A DNA stretch of 64,000 bases from Pseudorhodobacter wandonensis (GTDB lineage Bacteria; Pseudomonadota; Alphaproteobacteria; Rhodobacterales; Rhodobacteraceae). A program made the translations under genes and the position numbers. The notes beneath the pieces are model-generated. The model was not told the origin of the DNA, ran no database searches, and saw nothing but the letters and a program-made list of their open reading frames with translations. The stretch's first letter is position 1; every line of letters starts with the position of its first letter. Location of the stretch: the NCBI RefSeq assembly GCF_001202035.1, contig NZ_LGHT01000026.1, positions 248,001 through 312,000 on the forward strand. The letters are read 5' to 3'. Positions 26,711 through 35,649 of this stretch are shown here, one piece after another.

Positions 26711-28675
26711 TCAGCTCCGGTTCATGCGGTTGTCGATCAGCTCTTCAACCACCGACGGGTCTGCAAGGGTCGAGGTATCACCCAGCGCGCCATAATCGTT
26801 TTCGGCGATCTTGCGCAAAATGCGGCGCATGATCTTGCCCGAGCGGGTTTTCGGCAGGCCCGGCGCCCATTGGATAAGGTCGGGGCTGGCAATCGGGCCA
26901 ATCTCGGTGCGGACCCATTTCACCAGCTCTTTGCGCAGCTCATCCGTAGGTTCGACATCGTTCATCAAGGTGACATAGGCATAGATGCCCTGGCCCTTGA
27001 TCTCATGCGGATACCCAACCACCGCAGCCTCAGCGACCAGTGAATGCGCAACCAGCGCCGATTCAACCTCGGCCGTGCCCATGCGGTGGCCCGATACGTT
27101 GATCACGTCATCGACGCGGCCGGTGATCCAGTAGTAACCATCCGCATCGCGGCGGCAGCCGTCACCGGTGAAATAATAGCCGGGATACTGGCTGAAATAG
27201 GCCTCTTCAAACCGCGCATGATCACCCCAAAGCGTGCGCATCTGGCCCGGCCAGCTGTCAGCAACACACAGCACGCCCTCGGCCACGGTTTCCGACTGGA
27301 TCGCAGCATTCGCAGGGTCCAACACAATTGGCGCGACGCCAAAGAACGGCTTGGTCGCCGAGCCCGGTTTTTGCGGAATAGCCCCCGGCAGCGGGGTGAC
27401 AAGGTGGCCGCCGGTTTCGGTTTGCCAGAAGGTATCAACGATCGGGCATTTGCCCTTGCCAACATGGGTGTTGTACCAGTTCCACGCCTCGGGGTTGATC
27501 GGTTCACCCACCGAACCCAACAGCTTGAGGCTGGAAAGATCATGCTTTTCAACCCATTCCGCCCCTTGGCCCATCAGTGCACGAATGGCGGTGGGGGCGG
27601 TGTAGAACTGGTTGACCTTATGCTTGGCGCAGACTTCCCAGAAACGGCCAGCATCGGGATAGGTTGGCACGCCTTCAAACATGATCGTCGTCGCGCCATT
27701 CGCCAGCGGGCCATAGATGATATAGCTGTGGCCAGTGACCCAGCCCACATCGGCGGTGCACCAGAACACATCGCCGTCATGGTAGTCGAACGTCATCTGA
27801 TGCGTCATCGCCGCGTAAACCAGATAGCCGCCCGACGTATGAACAACACCCTTTGGCTTGCCCGTGGACCCCGAGGTGTAAAGAATGAACAGCGGATCTT
27901 CGGCGTTCATTTCCACATAGGAACAATACGGCGCAACGGCGGCCATCTCGGCCTTAACGTCCACATCACGGCCGGAAACCCACGTGGTCTGATCGCCGGT
28001 ATGTTTGACCACAAGGCATTTCACGCGGTCATCGCAATGCAATAGCGCCGCATCGGTGTTGGCCTTTAGCGCGGTTTTGCGGCCACCACGGGGCGCGAAA
28101 TCGGCGGTAATCACGCATTTTGCCTCGGAATCATTGATCCGGTTGGCCAGCGCATCGGGCGAAAAGCCTGCAAAAACGATTGAATGGATCGCGCCGATAC
28201 GGGCACAGGCCAGCATGGCATAGGCCGCCTCGGGGATCATCGGCAGATAGATGACAACGCGGTCACCCTTTTTTACGCCCTGTGCTTTTAGCACATTGGC
28301 CATGCGGCAGGTGTTTTCCAACAGCTGCGTATAGGTGATGTGCTGCGCAGGCGTATCGGGGTGATCGGGTTCCCAGATGATAGCGGTTTGGTTGGCGCGG
28401 GTGGTCATGTGACGGTCAACGCAGTTGGCGGACACGTTCAGATTGCCATCCTCGTACCATTTGATCGAAACCTGACCCAGATTGAAGTTGGTATCTTTGA
28501 CCTTGGTGTAAGGTTTGATCCAATCTATCCGCTTGCCTTGCTCGGCCCAAAAGGCGGTCGGATCGGCCATGGATGCAGCATACATCGCCTCATAATCGGC
28601 GGCTTTGACATGAGCATTGGCGATAAATTCTTCTGAAGCTGGATAGACCTTACCGGCCTGAACGGGTTGCGACAT
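26711..28675 (-). CDS. acs: Acetyl-CoA synthetase
   Basis: This 654-residue AMP-forming ligase activates acetate. Motifs: [20 protein letters not shown] (A3), [10 protein letters not shown] (A5), [32 protein letters not shown] (A7-A8) and [17 protein letters not shown] with the acetylation-target lysine (A10). It is first gene of a minus-strand cluster with adk and the symporter. The 340-bp AT-rich upstream gap carries candidate operator repeats. A second, propionate-type ligase lies at 57171. Confidence 0.95.
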   Translation of the reverse strand: MSQPVQAGKVYPASEEFIANAHVKAADYEAMYAASMADPTAFWAEQGKRIDWIKPYTKVKDTNFNLGQVSIKWYEDGNLNVSANCVDRHMTTRANQTAIIWEPDHPDTPAQHITYTQLLENTCRMANVLKAQGVKKGDRVVIYLPMIPEAAYAMLACARIGAIHSIVFAGFSPDALANRINDSEAKCVITADFAPRGGRKTALKANTDAALLHCDDRVKCLVVKHTGDQTTWVSGRDVDVKAEMAAVAPYCSYVEMNAEDPLFILYTSGSTGKPKGVVHTSGGYLVYAAMTHQMTFDYHDGDVFWCTADVGWVTGHSYIIYGPLANGATTIMFEGVPTYPDAGRFWEVCAKHKVNQFYTAPTAIRALMGQGAEWVEKHDLSSLKLLGSVGEPINPEAWNWYNTHVGKGKCPIVDTFWQTETGGHLVTPLPGAIPQKPGSATKPFFGVAPIVLDPANAAIQSETVAEGVLCVADSWPGQMRTLWGDHARFEEAYFSQYPGYYFTGDGCRRDADGYYWITGRVDDVINVSGHRMGTAEVESALVAHSLVAEAAVVGYPHEIKGQGIYAYVTLMNDVEPTDELRKELVKWVRTEIGPIASPDLIQWAPGLPKTRSGKIMRRILRKIAENDYGALGDTSTLADPSVVEELIDNRMNRS

Positions 28676-29015
28676 GATTGTTCCTCCTCATAACGGGCAG
28701 TGCCTTGCCCTTCGATGCCCCGCCACAATTTGCGACGATCACCTATTCTCTCAAACGCACTGTAACATAATAGTCAATTTTTGCGTAAACCTTTTTGAAA
28801 CAATGATTTTCTTGTAAAATTATTTACGAAAACGAGGGGGTGTTTGTAAATTTGAAAAATTGTGGCAGATTTTTGGCATTGTTTTTCAAACTGATAGCCG
28901 TTCACAAAACGGTGAGAAATTACGCTATCCGCGGCGGTATTCGCCTGCCAAGTCAGATTACCCAGCGTTCCAAGATTAACAACAGTTTTTTGTCACAGCT
29001 TTGCAGCGCGGCGTA
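28676..29015. promoter_or_regulatory. AT-rich acs upstream region
   Basis: This 340-bp gap has no gene. Positions 28741-28860 are only about 30% G+C (35 of 120). Repeats resembling TTTGTAAA/TTTACGAAA occur at 28778-28790, 28812-28830 (TTGTAAA-N4-TTTACGAA) and 28843-28858 (TTTGTAAATTTGAAAA). They are 105-185 bases before the acs ATG and may bind a short-chain-fatty-acid regulator of the RamB/ScfR type. The acs promoter should also lie here. Confidence 0.5.
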
Positions 29016-30692
29016 TCACGCCAGTGATTCGGATGATTCGCCTTCAGGCGGCGCGTCAAAAATCGCCGCTACCGCTGCAATATCGGGCAAGTACTGTACC
29101 CGTGGCGCACGAAGGCCATAGCCTTCAAGCATCGCGCGAACATCCCTGTTTGTCGCCGTAAAAAACATCTGACCGCCTTTGCGTGCGGTCTTATGCGCCA
29201 AAAGATCAAGCGAGCGCGCACCAGAACTGTCGATAAAAGGTACATCCGTGAAATCCACAGCAAAGCCCTGCGGTGTGTCCGCGATACGGTCAAGCACCGA
29301 GCCCAGCCGCGCCGCTGCACCAAAGAAATAGGGGCCGCGCAAATGGCACACCACCAGCCCGGAGGCGCTTGTATAGTCTGACATCGCATGCGGGCCGGCC
29401 TCGTGCTTGCCCAAGGCGGCCGCGTCTGACATGCGGCGAATAAACACCGCGCCCCCAAGGGCCACCCCAACCACAATTCCTGTCGTCAAATCGCGGAAAA
29501 CGACCAGCGCCAAGGTGACAAGAACCACCATCGCATCGCCACGGCTGGCACGGATCAGCGACCACAGCTCTTCTTTCTCGGCCATATTCCAGGCGACAAT
29601 CGCCAAAACGCCGGCCAGCGCGGCCAAGGGAATATAGGCAGCCAACGGCGCGGCAACCAGCATGAACGCCAGTACGAACAGCGCGTGCAACATACCCGAA
29701 ACTGGCCCGTGCGAACCTGCGCGAACATTGGTTGCCGTGCGCGCAATCGTACCGGTAACACACATGCCCCCAAACAGCGCCGCGCCGATATTTGCCACGC
29801 CTTGCGCGACGAGCTCGGCATTTGACCGATGCCGTCGCCCTGTCATTCCATCAGCCACCACAGCCGAAAGCAGCGATTCAATCGCCCCCAGCAAGGCAAA
29901 ACTGACAGCCCAAGGCATCGCCGCCGCAACTGTGGCACGGTTTATGTCGGGCAAGGAAGGTGCAGGCAAACCCCTTGGCAAACCACCAAAACGGTTACCG
30001 ATGGTTTCCACCTGCAACCCCAGCACCAAGGCACAAACCGAAGCCGCGGCAATCGCGATCAGCATCCCCGGCCATGACGGGCGCAGCCGTTTCACAGCGA
30101 CGATTATGGCGATTGTCACCACCGCCACGGCAATGGCAGCCAAACTGGCGGTTTCGCGGGCATGCCAAAGTGCGGGTATCTTTTCCAAAAACGCGCCCGG
30201 CTCTGGCCCGTTCAGGTGCAGCCCTGCCAAATCACGCAACTGGCTGGCAAAGATGATAACCGCAATGCCTGCCGTAAAGCCCACCGTAACCGGATAAGGA
30301 ATAAACCGAATATAGCTGCCAAGCCGCAGCGCACCCACTGCAATCAGCATAACCCCCGACAGCAAAGTCGCCAGCAACATGCCCTCAACACCGGTCGCGG
30401 CCACGCAGGCCGAAACCAACACGATAAACGCCCCCGCAGGCCCGCCAATCTGAAACCGAGAGCCCCCCAGTGCCGAGACCAGAAACCCGCCGACAATCGC
30501 CGTGTAAAGTCCGCGCTCGGGGCCAACGCCGCTGGCGATGGCAATCGCCATAGACAAAGGCAGTGCTACAATTGCCACGGTTAACCCGGCCAATGCATCG
30601 GCCTGCAGGTTCTTCGTGCTATACCCTTCGCGCAGAACTGTGATGAGTTTTGGCAAAAACTCTGGTGGTTCAGGCTGGCTTGAATTGGGCAT
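29016..30692 (-). CDS. SulP family anion transporter with STAS domain
   Basis: This 558-residue SLC26/SulP transporter has a hydrophobic core of about 12-14 helices (residues 25-410) with GLTVAIVALPLSMAIAIASGVGPERGLYTAI near the N-terminus. A C-terminal STAS domain (about 445-550) has VDFTDVPFIDSSGARSLD. Substrates in the family include sulfate, bicarbonate and dicarboxylates; none is indicated here. ATG 30692 (MPNSSQPEPP) fits the family. A longer open frame to 30818 overlaps the divergent PPOX gene. Confidence 0.85.
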   Translation of the reverse strand: MPNSSQPEPPEFLPKLITVLREGYSTKNLQADALAGLTVAIVALPLSMAIAIASGVGPERGLYTAIVGGFLVSALGGSRFQIGGPAGAFIVLVSACVAATGVEGMLLATLLSGVMLIAVGALRLGSYIRFIPYPVTVGFTAGIAVIIFASQLRDLAGLHLNGPEPGAFLEKIPALWHARETASLAAIAVAVVTIAIIVAVKRLRPSWPGMLIAIAAASVCALVLGLQVETIGNRFGGLPRGLPAPSLPDINRATVAAAMPWAVSFALLGAIESLLSAVVADGMTGRRHRSNAELVAQGVANIGAALFGGMCVTGTIARTATNVRAGSHGPVSGMLHALFVLAFMLVAAPLAAYIPLAALAGVLAIVAWNMAEKEELWSLIRASRGDAMVVLVTLALVVFRDLTTGIVVGVALGGAVFIRRMSDAAALGKHEAGPHAMSDYTSASGLVVCHLRGPYFFGAAARLGSVLDRIADTPQGFAVDFTDVPFIDSSGARSLDLLAHKTARKGGQMFFTATNRDVRAMLEGYGLRAPRVQYLPDIAAVAAIFDAPPEGESSESLA

Positions 30693-30771
30693 GGCACACC
30701 TATATCGAATAGATGCAGCCTGATCCCTTGCACAAAACCCTGTCAAGCTGTTGTCAGCAGAAAGGCCCCGC

Positions 30772-31254
30772 GTGAAACAAGATCCAACGCCGCCAGCAGA
30801 TGCATTGGAGCGCGCCACAGCGCAGGAATTTCTGGCGCTGCCCCACGCGGCACTTGCCTATATCGGGCAGGACGGGTTTCCGGGGATCAGCCGCATAGCG
30901 CTCGGGCGTGATGCGGCTGGTGTGCCGTTAACGCTAATCTCTTCGCTTGCCCCGCATTTTGCCGCGCTCAAGGCGCAACCGAACTGCGCCTTGATGTTGG
31001 GCGAGCCGGGGCCAAAAGGCGACCCGCTTACCCATCCGCGCCTGATGCTGCGCGCGCGCGCCAGTTTTGCCGATGCCGCCGATCGACCCGTATTGCGCGA
31101 TCTGTGGCTGGCAACCCACCCCAAAGCCAAACTCTATGTCGATTTCACTGATTTCGCCTTTGTGCGGCTGGTCCCGCTTGGCGCTTTGCTGAACGGCGGC
31201 TTTGGCAAGGCCCGTATCATTGAGGCGCAGGATTTGCTGGTCAAACCACAATAA
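30772..31254 (+). CDS. Pyridoxamine 5'-phosphate oxidase-fold protein (HugZ-like)
   Basis: This 160-residue split-barrel flavin-fold protein resembles the N-terminal domain of HugZ/COG0748 haem-utilisation proteins. GISRIALGRDAAGVPLTLISSLAPHFAALKA at about 40-70 is the FMN-site region, and HPRLMLRARASF follows. The start is GTG 30772, with AGAAAGG six bases upstream; TTG 30751 is an alternative. The substrate is unknown. A terminator follows at 31265. Confidence 0.7.
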   Translation: MKQDPTPPADALERATAQEFLALPHAALAYIGQDGFPGISRIALGRDAAGVPLTLISSLAPHFAALKAQPNCALMLGEPGPKGDPLTHPRLMLRARASFADAADRPVLRDLWLATHPKAKLYVDFTDFAFVRLVPLGALLNGGFGKARIIEAQDLLVKPQ

Positions 31255-31264
31255 CCCCGCACCA

Positions 31265-31290
31265 AAGGCGGGCCGTTTCCAGCCCGCCTT
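31265..31290. terminator. Terminator between converging genes
   Basis: AAGGCGGGC (31265-31273) and GCCCGCCTT (31282-31290) form a 9-bp stem. ATGATTATTT follows on +; AAGGCGGGC on the minus side is preceded by AT-rich sequence. It probably serves both genes. Confidence 0.65.
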
Positions 31291-31312
31291 ATGATTATTT
31301 CACCCCGAAAAT

Positions 31313-33610
31313 TTAGTTCGGATTGTCACATCGGATCGTGGCTTGCACACGCCCTCGCACCGCCTGCGGCCAACGCAAATTGATCATGCGCCCATTCGTA
31401 CCCTTTTCCGTTTCTGCAAACGGCATAGAATAGTCATTGGCATTTGCTGCGTTTCGGATGGCGTTCTCGGTCGTCAGGCCTGCCAGATTTCGCGCCCGCG
31501 CGCCAAAGGGCAGATAGCCAGCCGTATCAACAACCCAAGTGTTGGACTCAGTGTTCTGATCGTGCTGAATCGTGACCGGACTTTGCGTGATCTGGTTTAC
31601 GCCGTTAAAGGCATTCGCTGATACTATCACATTGCGAAACCGCGCATAATCCAAGGCAGCATAAGTCGTATCAACCGTATCTACCCTGTCGATATTTGTG
31701 TTCACGGTGCGAAACGCATTGTCATTCATCGAAAACCCGTTGATGAAATGGCCGGGCCCGTAAGGTTTGATTACGATAAAGCTGGCCGACGCCGCCGTAT
31801 CGCTGCTGGTAAAGATATTGCCCGTAATCGTTAACCCGCCAAAGGAATACTCTGCGTTGAACTCGGGTTCCGAGTCATGCTCGTTCCCCCATTCGATATA
31901 GCAGTTGTCGATATAATTGCCGGTCAGCAGCGTTTTTACGTTAGTCGAGGTGAAAACCACCCCGGCCCGCCGCACACCGGCTGTTTCATCATCCCCTTGG
32001 AAAAAGTGATTGCCGACCAGCATATTCCCCGAGCCACCCAAAATCGCGAAATGCGCAAAACGCACAATACGGTTGTTGCGAATTTTCGGGTCATTCGAAT
32101 TGACGTTCATCGCAATAGTTGTGCGGTCTTGCACGCGGGTCGGCTGCTCGTTTGACAAAAACTGACATTGATCGACATGCAGGCCCTGACAGCCCTCACC
32201 GATCGAGGTAATGCCCCGGTCTTTTGGCTTGTTGAATGTACTGTCGGAAATGATGAACCCGATGCCCGCTGGCGGCAGCATGATCGCGCTGGCCCGCCCG
32301 TTGCACTGAAATTCCATATCCTTGATTTCAAACCGGCCCAGTTTCGCAAAGCTGCTGAAATCCAACAGGTATTTATAGCGCGTAAAGGTATAGGTTCGCG
32401 TTCCCGCAGCCCCCCACAAAGGGCGGCTAAGCGTAACCGTGCCCGCGCCCACATCTTTGGACAAAACATAGATTTCACGGCCAACCCCTGTGCCCGTCAC
32501 CCGCGATCCCACGATGATATTGGCCACATTCGCCACCGCCGTCAGGCGAAATGCGTTCGTCGTCGGGGTATAGGTGGCAACCGAGGTGGCAACCTGGTCA
32601 TCCCAATCGGTCGAGATACCCGCCTCGATCATCCCATTCGCCAGAACGCGGCGTTGAACCAAAGTATCCAACCCCGAAACCGCGCCCACATCTACCGGCG
32701 ATTTCAGGATAACCCTTCGCCCGCCCAAATCAAAAACCGCGTGATCGGTATAGTAAAACAACACCTGAAGCCCGCGGCGAAAGCCTTCTTCCTCATCGCC
32801 AAAGGCCGCTTCATAGGTATCGAGATTGTAATCGCGCGTGCAGGCAAGGCGGTATTGCGCTGGCATTGACACCGTGCCTTCAAACCGCACTTTGCTGGTC
32901 AGTGTAACGTTGGTGTTCAAGAAATACGTGCCCTTTGACACCAGAACCGCAACCTCATTGTCGCGCGCATAGGTATCGGCTGCAGCAAAGGCGGCCGAGT
33001 CATCGGTCGTGCCATCACCCCTTGCGCCAAAATCCCGCACATCCACCCAATCCATCAAATCGCGCAGAAAGGCCGAGGTAATATCTTCAATCTCAATATC
33101 ATCGATCCGCACAATGCCGCCGTTTGATCCTGTCAGATCAAGGCCGAAATGCCCGTAAACTGGGGTTGTACCCCATGCCATGTTCACGCCCGAACGGTTT
33201 GATGTGGCAACAATCGCTGAAACCGTCACAACCTGACCATAAGTGGTCAACGCAACCGATGGCCCGACCTGTGTGATGTTGATCGCGTTGGTATTGGTTG
33301 ACGTACCCGCCCAGCCCGCAATGCGCACCGAGGGCAAACTGCCCGAAATCGCCTTGACGCGCGCCGTTACCCGCAAATACATCCCCGGAATAATCGGGGT
33401 TTCCCCATAAGACCGCAGCTTTTGTGTGGATGATATCTTAAGCAGTTCAAGGCAGCCGCCGAAATCGGCATCGGCCGGCACATAGGCCGCATTGGGCTGG
33501 CTGGCATAGCTGCCCGATCCAACCGTACCATTTTCACGCGACCACAGATTGAGCCCTGCCGAAAACGGCGGGGGCATCAAGACCAGCCCGTCAGTAATCA
33601 CTTTATTCAT
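31313..33610 (-). CDS. Right-handed beta-helix (pectate-lyase-3-like) protein
   Basis: This 765-residue protein has an N-terminal beta-rich, carbohydrate-binding-like domain (about 15-175, with YLRVTARVKAISGSLPSVRIAGWAG). A pectate-lyase-3 start (WVDVRDFGARGDGTTDDSAAF, near 188-208) leads into a long parallel beta-helix with repeats such as NNRIVRF and GNYIDN. There is no signal peptide. Such proteins occur as phage tail-spike-type depolymerases or polysaccharide-modifying enzymes. No phage or polysaccharide genes flank it, and codon usage is less GC-biased than neighbours, suggesting acquisition. The enzymatic activity is unproven. Confidence 0.65.
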   Translation of the reverse strand: MNKVITDGLVLMPPPFSAGLNLWSRENGTVGSGSYASQPNAAYVPADADFGGCLELLKISSTQKLRSYGETPIIPGMYLRVTARVKAISGSLPSVRIAGWAGTSTNTNAINITQVGPSVALTTYGQVVTVSAIVATSNRSGVNMAWGTTPVYGHFGLDLTGSNGGIVRIDDIEIEDITSAFLRDLMDWVDVRDFGARGDGTTDDSAAFAAADTYARDNEVAVLVSKGTYFLNTNVTLTSKVRFEGTVSMPAQYRLACTRDYNLDTYEAAFGDEEEGFRRGLQVLFYYTDHAVFDLGGRRVILKSPVDVGAVSGLDTLVQRRVLANGMIEAGISTDWDDQVATSVATYTPTTNAFRLTAVANVANIIVGSRVTGTGVGREIYVLSKDVGAGTVTLSRPLWGAAGTRTYTFTRYKYLLDFSSFAKLGRFEIKDMEFQCNGRASAIMLPPAGIGFIISDSTFNKPKDRGITSIGEGCQGLHVDQCQFLSNEQPTRVQDRTTIAMNVNSNDPKIRNNRIVRFAHFAILGGSGNMLVGNHFFQGDDETAGVRRAGVVFTSTNVKTLLTGNYIDNCYIEWGNEHDSEPEFNAEYSFGGLTITGNIFTSSDTAASASFIVIKPYGPGHFINGFSMNDNAFRTVNTNIDRVDTVDTTYAALDYARFRNVIVSANAFNGVNQITQSPVTIQHDQNTESNTWVVDTAGYLPFGARARNLAGLTTENAIRNAANANDYSMPFAETEKGTNGRMINLRWPQAVRGRVQATIRCDNPN

Positions 33611-33749
33611 TGATCTAAACCCTCACGTTTTGTGCGCATTTCGCAAGACAAGCCCTTGGCGGCCTACCGTGACTGCGAACAGGATTAGTAAGGTTCGGTT
33701 AATTCAGGCTAAGAGCAGCGTTCGCAGCCCTTAACCCGCGTGCAACAGG

Positions 33750-34733
33750 TCATGCCTGGGCCGAAAGCCTGTGCAACATCTGTGCGGCAGCACTGTCGGG
33801 CGTCATTTCGCCCCGCGCCACGGCCTCGCCCATTGCGCCCATTGCGGCGCGGGTTTGCGGCTTTTCGGTCAGCGCCCGCAACAACCCCTGTCGCACTTCA
33901 TCCTCAAACCAATGGCGGGCTTGGGTGGCGCGGCGTGTGGCCCAATGCCCTTGGTTTTGCCGCCAATCGCGCAGGGCTTTCATTTCTGCCCATGCGGTTT
34001 CCAACCCTGCCAGCTCCAACGCTGACACCGTCATCGCCTTGGGAAAGCCCTCGGGGTCTTGCGGGCGGCGGCGCAGCAGACGCAGGGCACCGGCATAATC
34101 GGCACAGGTCCGCATCGCCGTCGCTTTCAAATCTCCGTCGGCTTTGTTGACCAAGATAATATCGGCCATCTCCATGATGCCGCGCTTCACGCCTTGCAGC
34201 TCATCCCCGCCCGCAGGGGCCAACAACAGAATGAACAAGTCGCTTAACTCGGCGACCACGGTTTCCGATTGGCCAACCCCTACGGTTTCAATCAGCACCA
34301 CGTCAAAACCCGCCGCCTCGCAAAGGCCAACCGCTTCACGCGTGCGCCGCGCCACGCCGCCCAAATGGGTTTGGCTTGGCGAAGGCCGGATAAACGCCAA
34401 CGGCTCGCGGCTTAACCGTTCCATCCGCGTCTTGTCGCCCAGAATAGACCCACCTGACCGCGCCGAAGACGGGTCCACCGCCAGCACCGCCACCCGCAAC
34501 CCTTGCGCCACCAGCATCAGCCCAAAGCTTTCGATAAACGTCGATTTCCCCACCCCCGGCGTCCCCGACAACCCGATGCGCAGCGCTTGCCGCCCGCCCC
34601 CGCGCAGCCGCTCGGCCAATTCAAGCGCCTGTTCCCGATGCTCGGGCCGCGTCGATTCGACCAACGTAATCGCCCGCGCCAGTGCCCGCCGGTCGCCCGC
34701 AGTGATTTTTTCTGCAATAACTGAAATATCCAT
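33750..34733 (-). CDS. meaB: Methylmalonyl-CoA mutase-associated GTPase MeaB
   Basis: This 327-residue G3E-type GTPase protects and gates adenosylcobalamin loading of methylmalonyl-CoA mutase. P-loop GTPGVGKSTFIESF lies at about 55-68, ETVGVGQSE is the switch/G3 segment, and NKAD is the base motif. ATG 34733 has GGAG six bases upstream; a longer frame up to 35222 overlaps the divergent gene and is rejected. The mutase itself is not in the window, but prpE at 57 kb supplies propionyl-CoA, which feeds the same pathway. Confidence 0.9.
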   Translation of the reverse strand: MDISVIAEKITAGDRRALARAITLVESTRPEHREQALELAERLRGGGRQALRIGLSGTPGVGKSTFIESFGLMLVAQGLRVAVLAVDPSSARSGGSILGDKTRMERLSREPLAFIRPSPSQTHLGGVARRTREAVGLCEAAGFDVVLIETVGVGQSETVVAELSDLFILLLAPAGGDELQGVKRGIMEMADIILVNKADGDLKATAMRTCADYAGALRLLRRRPQDPEGFPKAMTVSALELAGLETAWAEMKALRDWRQNQGHWATRRATQARHWFEDEVRQGLLRALTEKPQTRAAMGAMGEAVARGEMTPDSAAAQMLHRLSAQA

Positions 34734-34910
34734 CGGCGGCTCCGGCAAGGTTTCGCTTAACGTGTGCGGGATTTGGCGCAAAGTGACAGCTTTGTCATCA
34801 CTTCCCCACACGCTTTGGGGTTTTTTGCCCCGCTGATGCGCTATATTCCAGAGGGAACAGCTAAAATTATGCCCAAAATGGCCAAAACAAATAAAAGAAC
34901 CGAGGTAAGC

Positions 34911-35642
34911 ATGACCAATCCGCTTCACATTGCCGCTCTGGGCCTTTCGCTTTTTGCCACCTTGTCCGCCCCCGCCATGGCCGAACGGGTCGAGGATAAA
35001 GCCACCTTTGATGTCGTCATACACGGCTTCAGCGCTGCCACCCTCGCTTTTGCAGGGGTCGAAGAGAATGACCGCTATGCCGTTTCCGGCGTGCTGAAAA
35101 GTGCAGGCATTGCGGCACTGTTGCGCAAGATCAGCTATACCGGCACCGCCAAAGGCGCAGTCTCTGGCACCCGCTACACCCCATTCAGCTATGTTGAAAA
35201 ATCTGACAATGGCAAGAAACAATCAACCAGCAAGATGACCTATGCGCGTGGCGTGCCCAGCGCTGTGCAATACACCCCCGCCCGTGAAGCCCGCGAAAAA
35301 GAGGTCAGCCCCGCCAGTCAGGGCGGCACGGTCGATACGCTGACCGCACTTTACGCCATCTTGCGCGATGTAGACGCAGGGCAGGAATGTCAGGTCAGCC
35401 TGAAAATGTATGATGGCCGCTATGTCAGTTCGATCGCCACATCAAAACCCCAGGCCAAGGGCAAAGCAGTGGTCTGCTCGGGCCAATACCGCCGCATCGC
35501 CGGCTTTAAACCCGAAGATATGGCCGAACGCACCACCTTTCCCTTTACCCTCACCTACCACCCCACTGGCAATGACCGCATGCGCGTAACCGAGGTGGCG
35601 ATGGAGTCTATCTATGGTAAAGCCGCGATGAAACGCCGATAA
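34911..35642 (+). CDS. DUF3108 domain-containing periplasmic protein
   Basis: This 243-residue protein has a signal peptide (LHIAALGLSLFATLSAPAMA). The DUF3108 beta-rich domain spans about 24-240, with FDVVIHGFSAATLAFAG at its start and the GGTVDTLTALYAILRDV helix. It is probably periplasmic; family function is unknown. ATG 34911 follows CGAGGTAAGC. hrpB begins eight bases after the stop. Confidence 0.75.
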   Translation: MTNPLHIAALGLSLFATLSAPAMAERVEDKATFDVVIHGFSAATLAFAGVEENDRYAVSGVLKSAGIAALLRKISYTGTAKGAVSGTRYTPFSYVEKSDNGKKQSTSKMTYARGVPSAVQYTPAREAREKEVSPASQGGTVDTLTALYAILRDVDAGQECQVSLKMYDGRYVSSIATSKPQAKGKAVVCSGQYRRIAGFKPEDMAERTTFPFTLTYHPTGNDRMRVTEVAMESIYGKAAMKRR

Positions 35643-35649
35643 GGGCCGC

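Noticed and set aside
30693-30818. 42-codon N-terminal extension of the SulP protein
   Set aside because: It overlaps the divergent PPOX start region, and family N-termini match the start at 30692.
33690-33712. TTAATTCAGGCTAAG as a CtrA box before the beta-helix gene
   Set aside because: The second half is TAAG, not TTAA, so the consensus is not met.
34734-35222. Upstream extension of the meaB frame (163 extra codons)
   Set aside because: It overlaps the DUF3108 gene antisense, and meaB has a good ribosome site at ATG 34733.
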